Shown one piece after another: positions 37,464 through 46,640 of a DNA stretch of 64,000 nt (position 1 is the stretch's first letter; the number at the start of each line of letters is the position of its first letter). Under the pieces are notes generated by a model, which saw only the letters and a list, made by a program, of their open reading frames with translations, was not told the DNA's origin and ran no database searches. Position numbers and translations under genes: made by a program. This stretch comes from Streptomyces sp. NBC_00582. GTDB taxonomy: Bacteria; Actinomycetota; Actinomycetes; Streptomycetales; Streptomycetaceae. Location: the NCBI RefSeq assembly GCF_036345155.1, contig NZ_CP107772.1:2170001-2234000 (forward strand), written 5' to 3'.

Positions 37464-38009
37464 ATGAACGGTATGCCGCCTGCGCCGAACGGTCGGATCA
37501 AGGAGTACGAGGCGAAGCCGGACCGTTTCGGCCCGGACGCGGCCCGCCTGGACGAGGAACCGAAGATCGACAACGAGCTCTACGTGCGCGACTACGACAA
37601 GTACATCCTCTGCTGCAAGTGCGTCGACGCCTGCGGCGACCAGTGGCAGAACACCTTCGCGATCTCGGTGACGGGGCGCGGTTTCGACGCCCGGATCGCC
37701 GTCGAGCACGACGCCCCGCTGACCGACTCGGCGTGCGTGTACTGCGGGAACCGCATCGAGGTGTGCCCGACGGGGGCGCTGTCGTTCAAGTCGGAGTACG
37801 ACCGCCGGGAAGCGGGCACGGGGGACGAGCCGGCGCAGACCCGGACGACGACTGTGTGCGCGTACTGCGGAGTGGGCTGCAATCCGACCCCCCACGTGCA
37901 GGACAATGAGATCGTGTAGGTCACCTCCCCGCACGACAACCCGGTGACCCACGGCAATCTCTGCATCAAGGGCCGCTTCGGCTACCAGCACGTACAGAAC
38001 CGGGGCTGA
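37464..38009 (+). pseudogene. formate dehydrogenase alpha subunit, truncated and interrupted
   Basis: The frame encodes the ferredoxin-like segment of an NAD-type formate dehydrogenase: LCCKCVDACGDQW, CVYCGNRIEVCPTGAL and the molybdopterin-domain cluster start CAYCGVGCNP. An in-frame TAG at 37917-37919 interrupts it just before VTSPHDNPVTHGNLCIKGRF, and the frame ends at 38007-38009 (HVQNRG). The N-terminal [2Fe-2S] domain and the whole catalytic molybdopterin domain are missing. Short 'FDH N-terminal' proteins ending the same way may exist in relatives, but here the internal stop makes it a likely pseudogene. fdhD follows within 8 bp. Confidence 0.75.
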
Positions 38010-38016
38010 TCACCAC

Positions 38017-38865
38017 ATGGGACGAGTCACCGAACGACGCAAGGTGCTCCGCATACGCGACGGGGCGGTCTCCACCCGGCCGGACACCCTCGTCGCCGAG
38101 GAGCCGATGGAGATCCGGCTCAACGGCAAGCCGCTCGCCATCACGATGCGCACGCCGGGCGACGACTTCGCGCTGGCCGCCGGTTTCCTGGTCAGTGAAG
38201 GTGTACTGGCGACTGCATCCGATCTGCAGAACATCGTCTACTGTGCCGGGGCGACCGCCGACGGCTCCAACACCTACAACGTCGTGGACGTGCGGACGTC
38301 CCCCGGCGTCACGGTCCCCGACATCACCCTCGAGCGGAACGTGTACACCACGTCGTCCTGCGGGCTGTGCGGCAAGGCCAGTCTGGACGCGGTGCGAACG
38401 ACGGCCCACTGGCCCCTCGCCGACACACCCCCGGTCCGCGTGGACGCCGACCTGCTCGCCGTCCTGCCCGACCGGCTGCGGGCGGCCCAGCGGGTCTTCG
38501 ACCGGACCGGCGGTCTGCACGCGGCGGCCCTGTTCACCGAGGCCGGCGAGCTGGTGGACGTACGCGAGGACGTGGGCCGGCACAACGCGGTCGACAAACT
38601 GGTCGGCCGCGCCCTGCAGAGCGGTGACCTGCCCCTGTCCCGCTCGATCCTGCTGGTGTCGGGGCGGGCCTCCTTCGAGCTGGCGCAGAAGGCCGTGATG
38701 GCGGGCATCCCGGTGCTCGCGGCGGTCTCGGCGCCGTCCTCGCTGGCCGTGGACCTGGCCGCGGAGACGGGACTGACGCTGGTGGGCTTCCTGCGGGGCA
38801 GTTCCATGAACGTGTACGCGGGTGAGGACCGCATCGCCCTGCGGACCGCGGCCACCCGGGGGTGA
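38017..38865 (+). CDS. fdhD: formate dehydrogenase accessory sulfurtransferase FdhD
   Basis: The 282-residue protein has the sulfur-transfer motif SSCGLCGKASLDA (two Cys, about 116-119), DDFALAAGFLVSEG and DVGRHNAVDKLVG, plus VSGRASFELAQKA near the end. FdhD passes sulfur to the molybdenum cofactor of formate dehydrogenases. The adjacent FDH gene is broken, so FdhD must serve an FDH encoded elsewhere. ATG 38017. Confidence 0.95.
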   Translation: MGRVTERRKVLRIRDGAVSTRPDTLVAEEPMEIRLNGKPLAITMRTPGDDFALAAGFLVSEGVLATASDLQNIVYCAGATADGSNTYNVVDVRTSPGVTVPDITLERNVYTTSSCGLCGKASLDAVRTTAHWPLADTPPVRVDADLLAVLPDRLRAAQRVFDRTGGLHAAALFTEAGELVDVREDVGRHNAVDKLVGRALQSGDLPLSRSILLVSGRASFELAQKAVMAGIPVLAAVSAPSSLAVDLAAETGLTLVGFLRGSSMNVYAGEDRIALRTAATRG

Positions 38866-38887
38866 CCCGGTCTCCCCGCGGCACGGC

Positions 38888-38938
38888 GGCGGGGCCCCGA
38901 ACGGCGGGGAGCGCCCCCTGCGCGGCGGGGGCCCCGCC
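38888..38938. terminator. terminator between convergent fdhD and isochorismatase-like gene
   Basis: GGCGGGGCCCC and GGGGCCCCGCC form a perfect 11-bp stem; the intervening 29 bases can form smaller GC hairpins. Confidence 0.75.
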
Positions 38939-39466
38939 TCAGTCCGCCGCCAGGCGCAGCCGCGCCGCCGGTACGACCGTGCCGAGGCGCGGGAAGTCCA
39001 GCCTCACCGACGCCTCGTGCTCCGCCTCGGTGAGCGCGGCCATGGCGTCCTCGACGAAGACGAGGTCGTAGCCGAGATCGCCGGCGGCGCGGGCGGTGGA
39101 CTCGACGCCGAGGTTGGTGGCGATGCCGCCGAGCACGACCGTGGTCACGCCGCGGGCACGCAGCGCCTCGTCCAGGCCGGTGCCCTGGAAGGCGCCGATC
39201 GTGCGCTTGACGATCTCCACGTCGCCCTCCGCGAGCAGCCCGTGGACGAGTCCGCTGCCGGGCGGCTGCTCGGCGACGCCGGGGCGTTCGACGCGGACGA
39301 GGACGACGGGGGCGCCGGCCGCGCGGAAGGCGTTCGCCAACTCCTCGGCGACGGACAGGACTTCGGTGCCCTTGCGGGGTTCCAGGGGCAGGGCGACGAT
39401 CCGGTCCATCAGGTCGACGAGGACCAGGGCGGTGCGTGCGGGGGCGAGCGTGAGCGGTGCGGTCAT
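38939..39466 (-). CDS. isochorismatase-family hydrolase-like protein
   Basis: The 175-residue cysteine-hydrolase fold has Asp in ALVLVDLMD (about 18) and Lys in IVKRTIGAFQGT. The usual nucleophile Cys site reads GGIATNLGVESTARAA, with Gly where Cys is expected. The fold is clear; catalytic activity as an amidase is doubtful unless another nucleophile serves. Related streptomycete proteins share this GIATN-GVEST form. Confidence 0.85.
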   Translation of the reverse strand: MTAPLTLAPARTALVLVDLMDRIVALPLEPRKGTEVLSVAEELANAFRAAGAPVVLVRVERPGVAEQPPGSGLVHGLLAEGDVEIVKRTIGAFQGTGLDEALRARGVTTVVLGGIATNLGVESTARAAGDLGYDLVFVEDAMAALTEAEHEASVRLDFPRLGTVVPAARLRLAAD

Positions 39467-39546
39467 GACGGAACGTTATCCGTCATGAGCCCTCCGTGCC
39501 CGGCATCCGGATCAACAGGCCCGCGTGGCGGTCGCGTTCGGGTGGC

Positions 39547-40563
39547 TCACACCGCCGCCGACGCCCGCCGCGCGACGGCCTCCCGTGAGTCGTCCAGGGG
39601 ATCACGTGCCCGCCGCTTGGCGATCACCGCGCACACCATCAACTGCATCTGGTGGAACAGCATCAGCGGCAGCACGGCGAGGGAGGCGTGCGCGCCGAAC
39701 AGGACGCTCGCCATGGGCAGTCCGGACGCGAGGGACTTCTTCGAGCCCGCGAACTGAAGGGCGATCCGGTCCTCCCGGCCGAAGCGCAGCGCCTTGCCGC
39801 CGTACCAGGTCAGGGCGAGCATCACCGCGAGCAGCACGGCCTCCACGACGAGCAGCCCGCCGAGCCGCAGGGGGCCGACCTGGTGCCAGATGCCCTGAAC
39901 CATGCCCTCGCTGAACGCGGTGTAGACGACCAGGAGGATCGAGCCGCGGTCGACCAGCCCGAGCACCTTCTTGTGCCGGACGACGAAGGCGCCGATCCAG
40001 CGGCGCAGCACCTGCCCGGCGACGAAGGGCACCAGCAGTTGCAGCACGATCTGTACGAGCGAGTCGGCCGAGAAGCCGCCTCCGCTGCGGCCGAGCAGCG
40101 CGGCCGCGAGCAGCGGGGTGACGACGATGCCGACGAGGGAGGAGAAGGAGCCGGCGCAGATCGCGGCAGGAACGTTCCCGCGGGCGATCGAGGTGAAGGC
40201 GATCGACGACTGGATGGTCGACGGGACGAGCGTGAGGAAGAGCAGCCCCTGGTACAGGGGCTCGGTGAGGAACACCGGCACGAGCCCGCGGGCGGCGAGG
40301 CCCAGCAGCGGGAAGACGACGAAGGTGCAGACGAGGACGGTGGTGTGCAGCCGCCAGTGCTTCAGGCCGTCGAGCGCCTCGCGGGTGGACAGGCGGGCGC
40401 CGTACAGGAAGAAGAGGAAGGCGATCGCCGCCGTGGAGGCCCCCGAGGCCACGTCCGCGGCGTCACCGCGGGCCGGGAACAGTGCCGCGAGCCCGACCGT
40501 CCCGAGCAACAGCAGGATGTAGGGGTCGACCGGCATCCGACTCGGCCACTGCAGGCGTTTCAC
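39547..40563 (-). CDS. bile acid:sodium symporter (BASS) family transporter
   Basis: The 338-residue protein has about ten membrane helices and BASS landmarks: FLFFLYGARLSTREAL, LVPSTIQSSIAFTSIARGN, GSFSSLVGIVVTPLL and FAGSKKSLASGLPMA. BASS proteins are sodium-coupled organic-anion carriers. It is divergent from a LysR regulator (141-bp gap), its probable controller. The ATG at 40563 is preceded by the divergent promoter region, without a strong ribosome site. Confidence 0.9.
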   Translation of the reverse strand: MKRLQWPSRMPVDPYILLLLGTVGLAALFPARGDAADVASGASTAAIAFLFFLYGARLSTREALDGLKHWRLHTTVLVCTFVVFPLLGLAARGLVPVFLTEPLYQGLLFLTLVPSTIQSSIAFTSIARGNVPAAICAGSFSSLVGIVVTPLLAAALLGRSGGGFSADSLVQIVLQLLVPFVAGQVLRRWIGAFVVRHKKVLGLVDRGSILLVVYTAFSEGMVQGIWHQVGPLRLGGLLVVEAVLLAVMLALTWYGGKALRFGREDRIALQFAGSKKSLASGLPMASVLFGAHASLAVLPLMLFHQMQLMVCAVIAKRRARDPLDDSREAVARRASAAV

Positions 40564-40703
40564 GGTGCTCCACGTACGTTCGACGGGCGTGCGGCGGGGC
40601 CCGGAGGACCCCTCTCCATCGTCCTCCTCCGCCGCGTGATCGGGAATCCGTCATACCGCTCTGACTGTGATCGCTGTATGCGATAACCAGTACAGTGCGG
40701 ACT

Positions 40704-41621
40704 GTGTACGATCCCTCGCATCTGCGGACCTTCCTCACGGTCGCCCAGACACTGAGTTTCACGCAGGCGGCACGTCGGCTCGGACTGCGCCAGTCCACCG
40801 TCAGCCAGCACGTACGGCGCCTGGAGGACGCGACCGGGCGAGCCCTGTTCACCCGGGACACGCACTCCGTGGAGCTCACCGAGGACGGCGAGGCGATGCT
40901 CGGGTTCGCTCGCCGGATTCTGGACGTCCACGACCAGGCAAGCGCTTTCTTCACGGGGACGCGGCTACGGGGCCGTTTGCGCTTCGGCGCCTCCGAGGAC
41001 TTCGTCCTGACCCGCCTGCCGGAGATCCTGGAGGGCTTCCGGTACGACCACCCCGAGGTCGACCTCGAACTCACCGTGGAACTGTCCGGCACCCTGCACG
41101 AACACCTGGCCGCCGGAAAACTCGACCTGGTACTCGCCAAACGGCGCCCCGAGGACCCGCGCGGCGAACTTGTCTGGCACGACGACCTGGTCTGGATCGG
41201 CGCCGAACGGCTCCGCCTGGACGCCGAACGCCCCGTGCCGCTCATCGTCTTCCCCCCGCCGGGCATCACCCGCGCCCTGGCCTTCGAGGCGCTGGAGCGT
41301 CAGGGACGGGCCTGGCGGATCGTGTGCACGAGCGGCAGCCTCAACGGGCTCATCGCCGCCGCCCGCGCGGGCCTCGGCGTGATGGCGCACTCACGCGGCC
41401 TCATCCCGCCGGGGCTGGTACGGGTCCCGGAGCGGGCCGGGCTGCCCGAACTGGGCCGGGTCGACTTCGTCCTGGTGCACGGCCGGCGCCACGCCTCGGC
41501 CCAGGGAGCGGCGGACGCGCTCGCGGCGGCGATCCTGGCGGGCGGGGACCGTCTGCAACGGCGACCGGCGCCGGGCAGTGGACGGCGGGGCGGGTCGCGG
41601 GAGGGCGGGGAGGGGAACTGA
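40704..41621 (+). CDS. LysR-family transcriptional regulator
   Basis: The 305-residue protein starts YDPSHLRTFLTVAQTLSFTQ, a classical LysR winged helix (RQSTVSQHVRRLED recognition helix), followed by a substrate domain (LRGRLRFGASEDF). GTG 40704 matches the family start; GTG 40695 would add three residues. Divergent from the BASS transporter, which it presumably regulates. The upstream gap carries a GTATGC word and CAGTAC/GTAC repeats. Confidence 0.9.
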   Translation: MYDPSHLRTFLTVAQTLSFTQAARRLGLRQSTVSQHVRRLEDATGRALFTRDTHSVELTEDGEAMLGFARRILDVHDQASAFFTGTRLRGRLRFGASEDFVLTRLPEILEGFRYDHPEVDLELTVELSGTLHEHLAAGKLDLVLAKRRPEDPRGELVWHDDLVWIGAERLRLDAERPVPLIVFPPPGITRALAFEALERQGRAWRIVCTSGSLNGLIAAARAGLGVMAHSRGLIPPGLVRVPERAGLPELGRVDFVLVHGRRHASAQGAADALAAAILAGGDRLQRRPAPGSGRRGGSREGGEGN

Positions 41622-41670
41622 GGCGGGTGCCCGGCGGTGACGCCGGTACACCGAGGCACGCATACAAAAC

Positions 41671-41723
41671 ACGGCACATTGCATACCGCAGACCCCCGCC
41701 TGCAGACGGCACATTGCATACCG
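41671..41723. repeat. 18-bp direct repeat containing GCATACC
   Basis: ACGGCACATTGCATACCG occurs at 41671-41688 and 41706-41723, in the gap between the convergent LysR and Lrp-type genes. Its inner GCACATTGCATAC recurs in inverse orientation near 61278. Confidence 0.9.
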
Positions 41724-41773
41724 GATGCCGCTTCCTGTTCACCGTCCACCTACGGCACACCGCCCCACCCCCC

Positions 41774-42754
41774 TCACCGCCCCACCTCCTGATAAGTCAA
41801 CTGCTTCACCCGCCGCAGAAACGGCGTCGTCTCCACGTGCTGCACCCCCTCCAGCCGCCCCAGCGGCCCGCTCAGGTAGCCGTACAGCCCCGCCGTGTCC
41901 CTGACGACCGCGGTGACGACGATGTGGGAGGGCCCGGCGGTGGCGGAGGCGAAGGCGATCTCGTTGTGGGTGGCGAGGGCCTGGCCGACCGCGTGCAGCG
42001 CGGAGGGTGTCGTGGTGATCCACAGGGCGGCGGCGAGGCCGTGCCCGAAGGCCTCGGAGTGGTATTCGACGTCGATGTAGACGGCGCCGGAGGCGAGCAG
42101 GGCGGCGAGGCGGCGCTTGACGGAGGACTCGGAGCGGCCGGTGGCGCGCTGGAGTTCGGGGTGCCCGGCCCGCCCGTCGCGTTCCAGGACGGCGAGCAGC
42201 GGCTCGTCCTCGGGCAGGATGCGGGCGGGGCCGGCCGGCGTGTCGAAGCGAGGGGTCAGGGCGGCGATCTGGTCGGCGTCGAGGGCGCCGAACTTGCGGA
42301 GCCAGCCGTGCGGGCCTCCGTAGAAGCGGTGGAGGAGTTGCTGGGCGCGGATCTCGACGACGCTGGGGGTGCGCGGGAGTTTGCCGAGGAGCAGGTCGTC
42401 GTGGTCGCCGGGGTGGCGGGGGCGGGTCATGCAGACGATCTCGGTACCGCCGGCTGCGAGGCCGATCCAGGCGGTGTCGCGGCGTTTGGCGAGGGCGTCG
42501 GCGATGACGGTGGCGCTGTCGGGTGCGCAGCGCAGGCGGAGCATCCACTGATCCTGGCCCAGGCGTTCGGCGTCGCGGACGGCGACGACCCTGAGGCCCG
42601 CCTCGGCGCTGAGGCGGCGGAAGCGGCGGGCGACAGTCTGGTCGGAGACGCCGAGGACCGCGCCGATGCGGCTGAAGGGCGCTCGGGCGTCGACCTCCAG
42701 TGCCGACAGCACCTGGAGGTCCAGTCGGTCGAACCTGTCGGAATCCCTCTGCAT
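41774..42754 (-). CDS. Lrp/AsnC-family regulator with two domain copies
   Basis: At 326 residues it is about twice the usual Lrp length. A first helix-turn-helix (FSRIGAVLGVSDQTVARRFR) and effector region is followed by a second HTH-like segment (HPELQRATGRSESSVKRRL) and a second RAM-like domain (FASATAGPSHIVVTAVV). The start at 42754 follows GGAGGAG. Divergent from the DHA2 exporter gene (230-bp gap), which it likely controls. Confidence 0.88.
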   Translation of the reverse strand: MQRDSDRFDRLDLQVLSALEVDARAPFSRIGAVLGVSDQTVARRFRRLSAEAGLRVVAVRDAERLGQDQWMLRLRCAPDSATVIADALAKRRDTAWIGLAAGGTEIVCMTRPRHPGDHDDLLLGKLPRTPSVVEIRAQQLLHRFYGGPHGWLRKFGALDADQIAALTPRFDTPAGPARILPEDEPLLAVLERDGRAGHPELQRATGRSESSVKRRLAALLASGAVYIDVEYHSEAFGHGLAAALWITTTPSALHAVGQALATHNEIAFASATAGPSHIVVTAVVRDTAGLYGYLSGPLGRLEGVQHVETTPFLRRVKQLTYQEVGR

Positions 42755-42848
42755 CCGGCTCTCCTCCATCGGATTCCGTCGGCCGCGTGCCGTATACCGC
42801 CGCGATCGGCCGGGCCCGCCCCATCGTACGGAGTGCTCCGCGCACGCA

Positions 42849-42931
42849 GTATGCGGTCGACAGCGCACAGCCGACAGCCGACACACGGCCCACAGCAGGC
42901 AGCAGACGACCGACAACTGTATGCAGTCGAC
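42849..42931. repeat. two GTATGCrGTCGAC words in regulator/exporter promoter region
   Basis: GTATGCGGTCGAC (42849-42861) and GTATGCAGTCGAC (42919-42931) lie 70 bp apart in the gap between the divergent Lrp-like regulator and MFS exporter. They are clear members of the dispersed motif and could also act as operators. Confidence 0.7.
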
Positions 42932-42984
42932 CCGCCGGAGCATTTCGTATACCGCATCCATCGGAGAGTCAGGAGTGGAGAGAG

Positions 42985-44478
42985 ATGCGCGGTTGGGGGC
43001 CGCTGACAGCGGTGTGTCTGGGCACGTTCATGTTGTTGCTGGACGTGACGATCGTGGTGGTGGCGCTGCCGGACATGGCGCGGGCGCTGGGCGCCTCGCT
43101 CAGTGATCTGCAGTGGGTGGTGGACGGGTACGCGCTGGCGCTCGCGGCGTTGCTGCTGGGGGCGGGGGCCGCGGCCGACGTCCTCGGGCGGCGGCGGGTG
43201 CATGTGCTGGGGGTGGTGCTGTTCGCGGCGGCGTCGCTGCTGTGCGGGCTGGCGTCGGGGCCGGGGACGCTGGTGGCGGCGCGGGCCGTGCAGGGGGTGG
43301 GGGCGGCGGCGATGTTCGCGACGACGTTGCCGCTGCTGGGGTCGGTGTACGAGGGGCGGCGGCGGTCGGCGGCGCTCGGGGTGTGGGGTGCGGTGAGCGG
43401 CGGGGCCGCCGCGGTCGGACCGGTCCTGGGCGGGCTGCTGGCCGAGGGGCCGGGCTGGCGGTGGATCTTCTTCGTGAACCTGCCGGTGAGCGTGGCCTCG
43501 GTGTGGCTCACGCTGAGGGTGGTGCCGGAGTCCACGGGTCCGCGCGGGAAGAGGGTCGACTGGGCGGGGACGGCGGCGTTCGCGGCGTTCGCGGGCGGGA
43601 CGACGTACGCCGTCGTACGGGCCGGGGAGGACGGCTGGACGGCGACGGCGACGGCGGCCTCCTTCGGGGCGGCCGGGCTGGCGCTGGTCTGTTTCGTGCT
43701 GGTGGAGCGGCGGGCGGCGCATCCGCTGCTGGATCCGGCGCTGCTGCGCAGGCCGGCGTTCGTGGGGGTGCTGGTGGGGGCGCTGGCGTTCAACGGGGTG
43801 GCGTTCGGGGTGACGCCGTATCTGTCGATCTGGATGCAGACGCTGCTCGGGATGAGTCCGGTGCGCGGCGGGCTGACGCTGCTGCCGATGACGGTGGCGG
43901 CGACGGTCACGGCGATCGTGGTGGGCAGGAGGCTGCACGGCGTGCCCGCGCGGCTGACGATCGGCGGCGGGCTGCTGCTGATCGGTGCGGGGTGTCTGGC
44001 CCAGGCGGTGCTGGGGGCGGGGTCCGACTGGTCGGCGCTGGTGCCGGGGTTCGTGCTGGTGGGGGTGGGGACGGGGTGCGTCTCGCCGACGGTGGCGGGG
44101 GCGGCGCTGGCCGCGGTGGAGCCGGCGCGGCACGGGATGGCGGGCGGCGCGGTGAACACCGTACGGCAGCTCGGGTACGCGCTCGGGGTCGCGGTGTTCG
44201 GCACCGTACTGACGTCGCGGATGGCGGACGATCTGCCGGCCGGGACGGCGCACACGGCGGCGGGCGGCGGTGCGGCGGCGCTGGAGGGGGTGGTGCCGGA
44301 GCACGCGCTGCGGGCCGCGTTCGCCGCGGGGCTCGACGCGGCGCTGGTGGCGGCCGGGTGCACGGGGCTGGCCGCGGGGCTCCTGGTCCTGCTGCTGGTG
44401 CGGGCGCCGCGCCCGGCCGCTGTGACGGAATCCGCCGGCGCGGCGCTGACCGGGGAGGGGGCGGGACGCCGTCCGTGA
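42985..44478 (+). CDS. DHA2-family MFS drug exporter (EmrB/QacA type)
   Basis: This 497-residue, 14-helix transporter has TM1 motif LDVTIVVVALP, QWVVDGYALALAAL, the A-type loop GAAADVLGRRRVH and the C-type GPVLGGLLAEGPGWRWIFF. It would export hydrophobic toxic compounds using the proton gradient. The ATG follows GGAG-rich sequence. It is controlled, by position, by the divergent Lrp-like protein. Confidence 0.92.
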   Translation: MRGWGPLTAVCLGTFMLLLDVTIVVVALPDMARALGASLSDLQWVVDGYALALAALLLGAGAAADVLGRRRVHVLGVVLFAAASLLCGLASGPGTLVAARAVQGVGAAAMFATTLPLLGSVYEGRRRSAALGVWGAVSGGAAAVGPVLGGLLAEGPGWRWIFFVNLPVSVASVWLTLRVVPESTGPRGKRVDWAGTAAFAAFAGGTTYAVVRAGEDGWTATATAASFGAAGLALVCFVLVERRAAHPLLDPALLRRPAFVGVLVGALAFNGVAFGVTPYLSIWMQTLLGMSPVRGGLTLLPMTVAATVTAIVVGRRLHGVPARLTIGGGLLLIGAGCLAQAVLGAGSDWSALVPGFVLVGVGTGCVSPTVAGAALAAVEPARHGMAGGAVNTVRQLGYALGVAVFGTVLTSRMADDLPAGTAHTAAGGGAAALEGVVPEHALRAAFAAGLDAALVAAGCTGLAAGLLVLLLVRAPRPAAVTESAGAALTGEGAGRRP

Positions 44479-44693
44479 GCCTCGTGGGGACGGGTCGGGC
44501 GGCGTAAGCGCGACGGGCAGATTCGGTGGAGATTACGGCGCCGAAACTTACTCTTCCGTCAGTTTCGTGTCCGACCCTTCCCCATGTGAGCCCATTTTCC
44601 GGCACTGACCAGCGCAGACGAGAGCATGGTTCGCTTTACGCCCCCCTCCCGGACCGCCCGGGGGTGGGGTAGCTTTCACGGCGCTGTGCGGCC

Positions 44694-46541
44694 ATGAGAA
44701 GCGGGGTGCTGGGTTTGCGTGAGTTCACCAACCCTCCGTTGGCGTCGGCACCGCCGGTGGGCGGTCTGGCAGACGTCGTCTTCCGGCACGCCCAGGAGGA
44801 CCCGCGGTACGTGGCGCTGGGCCGCAAGGACGAGCGGGGCGCGTGGCGGGACGTGACGGCCGCCGAGTTCCGCGACGAGGTGCTGGCGCTGGCGAAGGGC
44901 CTGCTCGCGCGGGGGATCCGGTTCGGGGACCGGGTCGCGATCATGTCCCGCACCCGCTACGAGTGGACGCTGTTCGACTACGCGTTGTGGACGATCGGCG
45001 CGCAGGTGGTGCCGGTGTATCCGACGTCGTCGGCGGAGCAGTGCTTCTGGATGCTGTACGACGCGGAGTGCACGGCCGCGGTCGTGGAGCACGAGGACCA
45101 CGCGATGACGATCGCCACCGTCATCGACCGGCTGCCGCGGCTGCGCCAGTTGTGGCAGCTCGACGAGGGCTGTGTGCAGGAGCTCTACGACGCGGGCGCC
45201 TCGGTGGAGGACGAGGTGGTGCACCGGCACCGGGAGGCGGTCACGCCCGACTCCGTCGCCACGATCATCTACACCTCGGGCACGACGGGCCGCCCGAAGG
45301 GCTGTGTGATCTCGCACGGCAACTTCATGTTCGAGGCGGACACGGTCATCGAACGCTGGGAGCCGGTGTTCCACTCGCGCAAGGGCGACGAGGCGGCGAC
45401 CCTGCTGTTCCTGCCGCTCGCGCATGTCTTCGGGCGGATGGTGCAGATCGCCGCGATCCGCGGCAAGGTGCGTTTCGGCCATCAGCCCCAGCTGCACGCC
45501 GCCGCCCTGCTGCCCGATCTGGCGGCGTTCCGGCCCACGTTCTTCCTGGCCGTGCCGTACATCTTCGAGAAGGTGTTCAACGCGGCCCGCCGCAAGGCCG
45601 AGCGGGAGGGCAGGTCGGGGCCGTTCGAGAAGGCGGTGGAGGTGGCGACGGCGTACGCGGAGGCGGTGGAGGCGAAGGCCTGGGGCATCGGGCCGGGTCC
45701 GTCGGCGGGGCTGCGGATGCAGCACCAGTTCTTCGACAAGGTCGTCTACGCGAAGGTGCGCGCGGCGATGGGCGGGCGGGTTCGGCACGCGATGTCGGGC
45801 GGTTCGGCGATGGACCGCCGGCTCGGGCTGTTCTTCGCCGGCGCGGGCGTGCAGATCTACGAGGGGTACGGCCTGACCGAGTCGACCGCGGCCGCGACCG
45901 CGAACCCGCCGGGCCGCACCCGCTACGGCACGGTCGGGCAGCCGATCCCGGGGATGACCGTGCACATCGCGGACGACGGGGAGATCTGGCTGCGCGGCGA
46001 CAACGTGTTCCAGGGGTATCTCAACAATCCCAAGGCCACCGACGAGACCCTGCACGACGGCTGGCTGGCCACCGGTGACCTGGGCTCCCTGGACGAGGAC
46101 GGCTATCTCACCATCACCGGCCGCAAGAAGGAGATCCTCGTCACCTCGGGCGGCAAGAGCGTCTCGCCGGGGCTGCTGGAGGAGCGGGTGCGCGACCATC
46201 CGCTGGTCGGCCAGTGCATCGTCGTCGGCAACGACCGGCCGTTCGTCGCCGCGCTGGTCACCCTCGACCAGGAGGCCGTGGAGCACTGGCTGCAGATGCG
46301 CGGCAAGCCGTCGATGGCGCCCGCCGAGCTGGTGCGGGACCCGGATCTGGAGGCGGAGGTGCGCCGGGCCGTGGTGGCCGCGAACACCCTGGTCTCGCAG
46401 GCCGAGTCGATCCGCACGTTCCGTATCCTGGCCCAGCCGTTCACGGAGGAACACGGGCTGCTCACGCCGTCGTTGAAGCTGAAGCGCAAGGCCATCGAGA
46501 ACGCGTACGCGAACGAGGTGGACGCGCTGTACCGGACGTGA
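44694..46541 (+). CDS. long-chain acyl-CoA synthetase (AMP-forming)
   Basis: The 615-residue ANL enzyme has the P-loop-like YTSGTTGRPKGCVISHGN near residue 200, YGLTESTAAATANPPG (A5), GDLGSLDEDGYLTITGRKKE (A8) and a C-terminal KLKRKAIENAY containing the A10 Lys. It activates fatty acids to acyl-CoA. The ATG at 44694 has a poor ribosome site; TTG 44715 (giving MREFTNPP) is an alternative. It stands alone between the exporter and the aldo/keto reductase. Confidence 0.9.
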   Translation: MRSGVLGLREFTNPPLASAPPVGGLADVVFRHAQEDPRYVALGRKDERGAWRDVTAAEFRDEVLALAKGLLARGIRFGDRVAIMSRTRYEWTLFDYALWTIGAQVVPVYPTSSAEQCFWMLYDAECTAAVVEHEDHAMTIATVIDRLPRLRQLWQLDEGCVQELYDAGASVEDEVVHRHREAVTPDSVATIIYTSGTTGRPKGCVISHGNFMFEADTVIERWEPVFHSRKGDEAATLLFLPLAHVFGRMVQIAAIRGKVRFGHQPQLHAAALLPDLAAFRPTFFLAVPYIFEKVFNAARRKAEREGRSGPFEKAVEVATAYAEAVEAKAWGIGPGPSAGLRMQHQFFDKVVYAKVRAAMGGRVRHAMSGGSAMDRRLGLFFAGAGVQIYEGYGLTESTAAATANPPGRTRYGTVGQPIPGMTVHIADDGEIWLRGDNVFQGYLNNPKATDETLHDGWLATGDLGSLDEDGYLTITGRKKEILVTSGGKSVSPGLLEERVRDHPLVGQCIVVGNDRPFVAALVTLDQEAVEHWLQMRGKPSMAPAELVRDPDLEAEVRRAVVAANTLVSQAESIRTFRILAQPFTEEHGLLTPSLKLKRKAIENAYANEVDALYRT

Positions 46542-46640
46542 GGCAGGGGCGGTGAATTCCCGGGTCAGGAATGCATCACGGCGTGTGATCGTTGACGATG
46601 GCAGTACCACTCTGACGGACAACCGAAGGATCGAGAGCTC

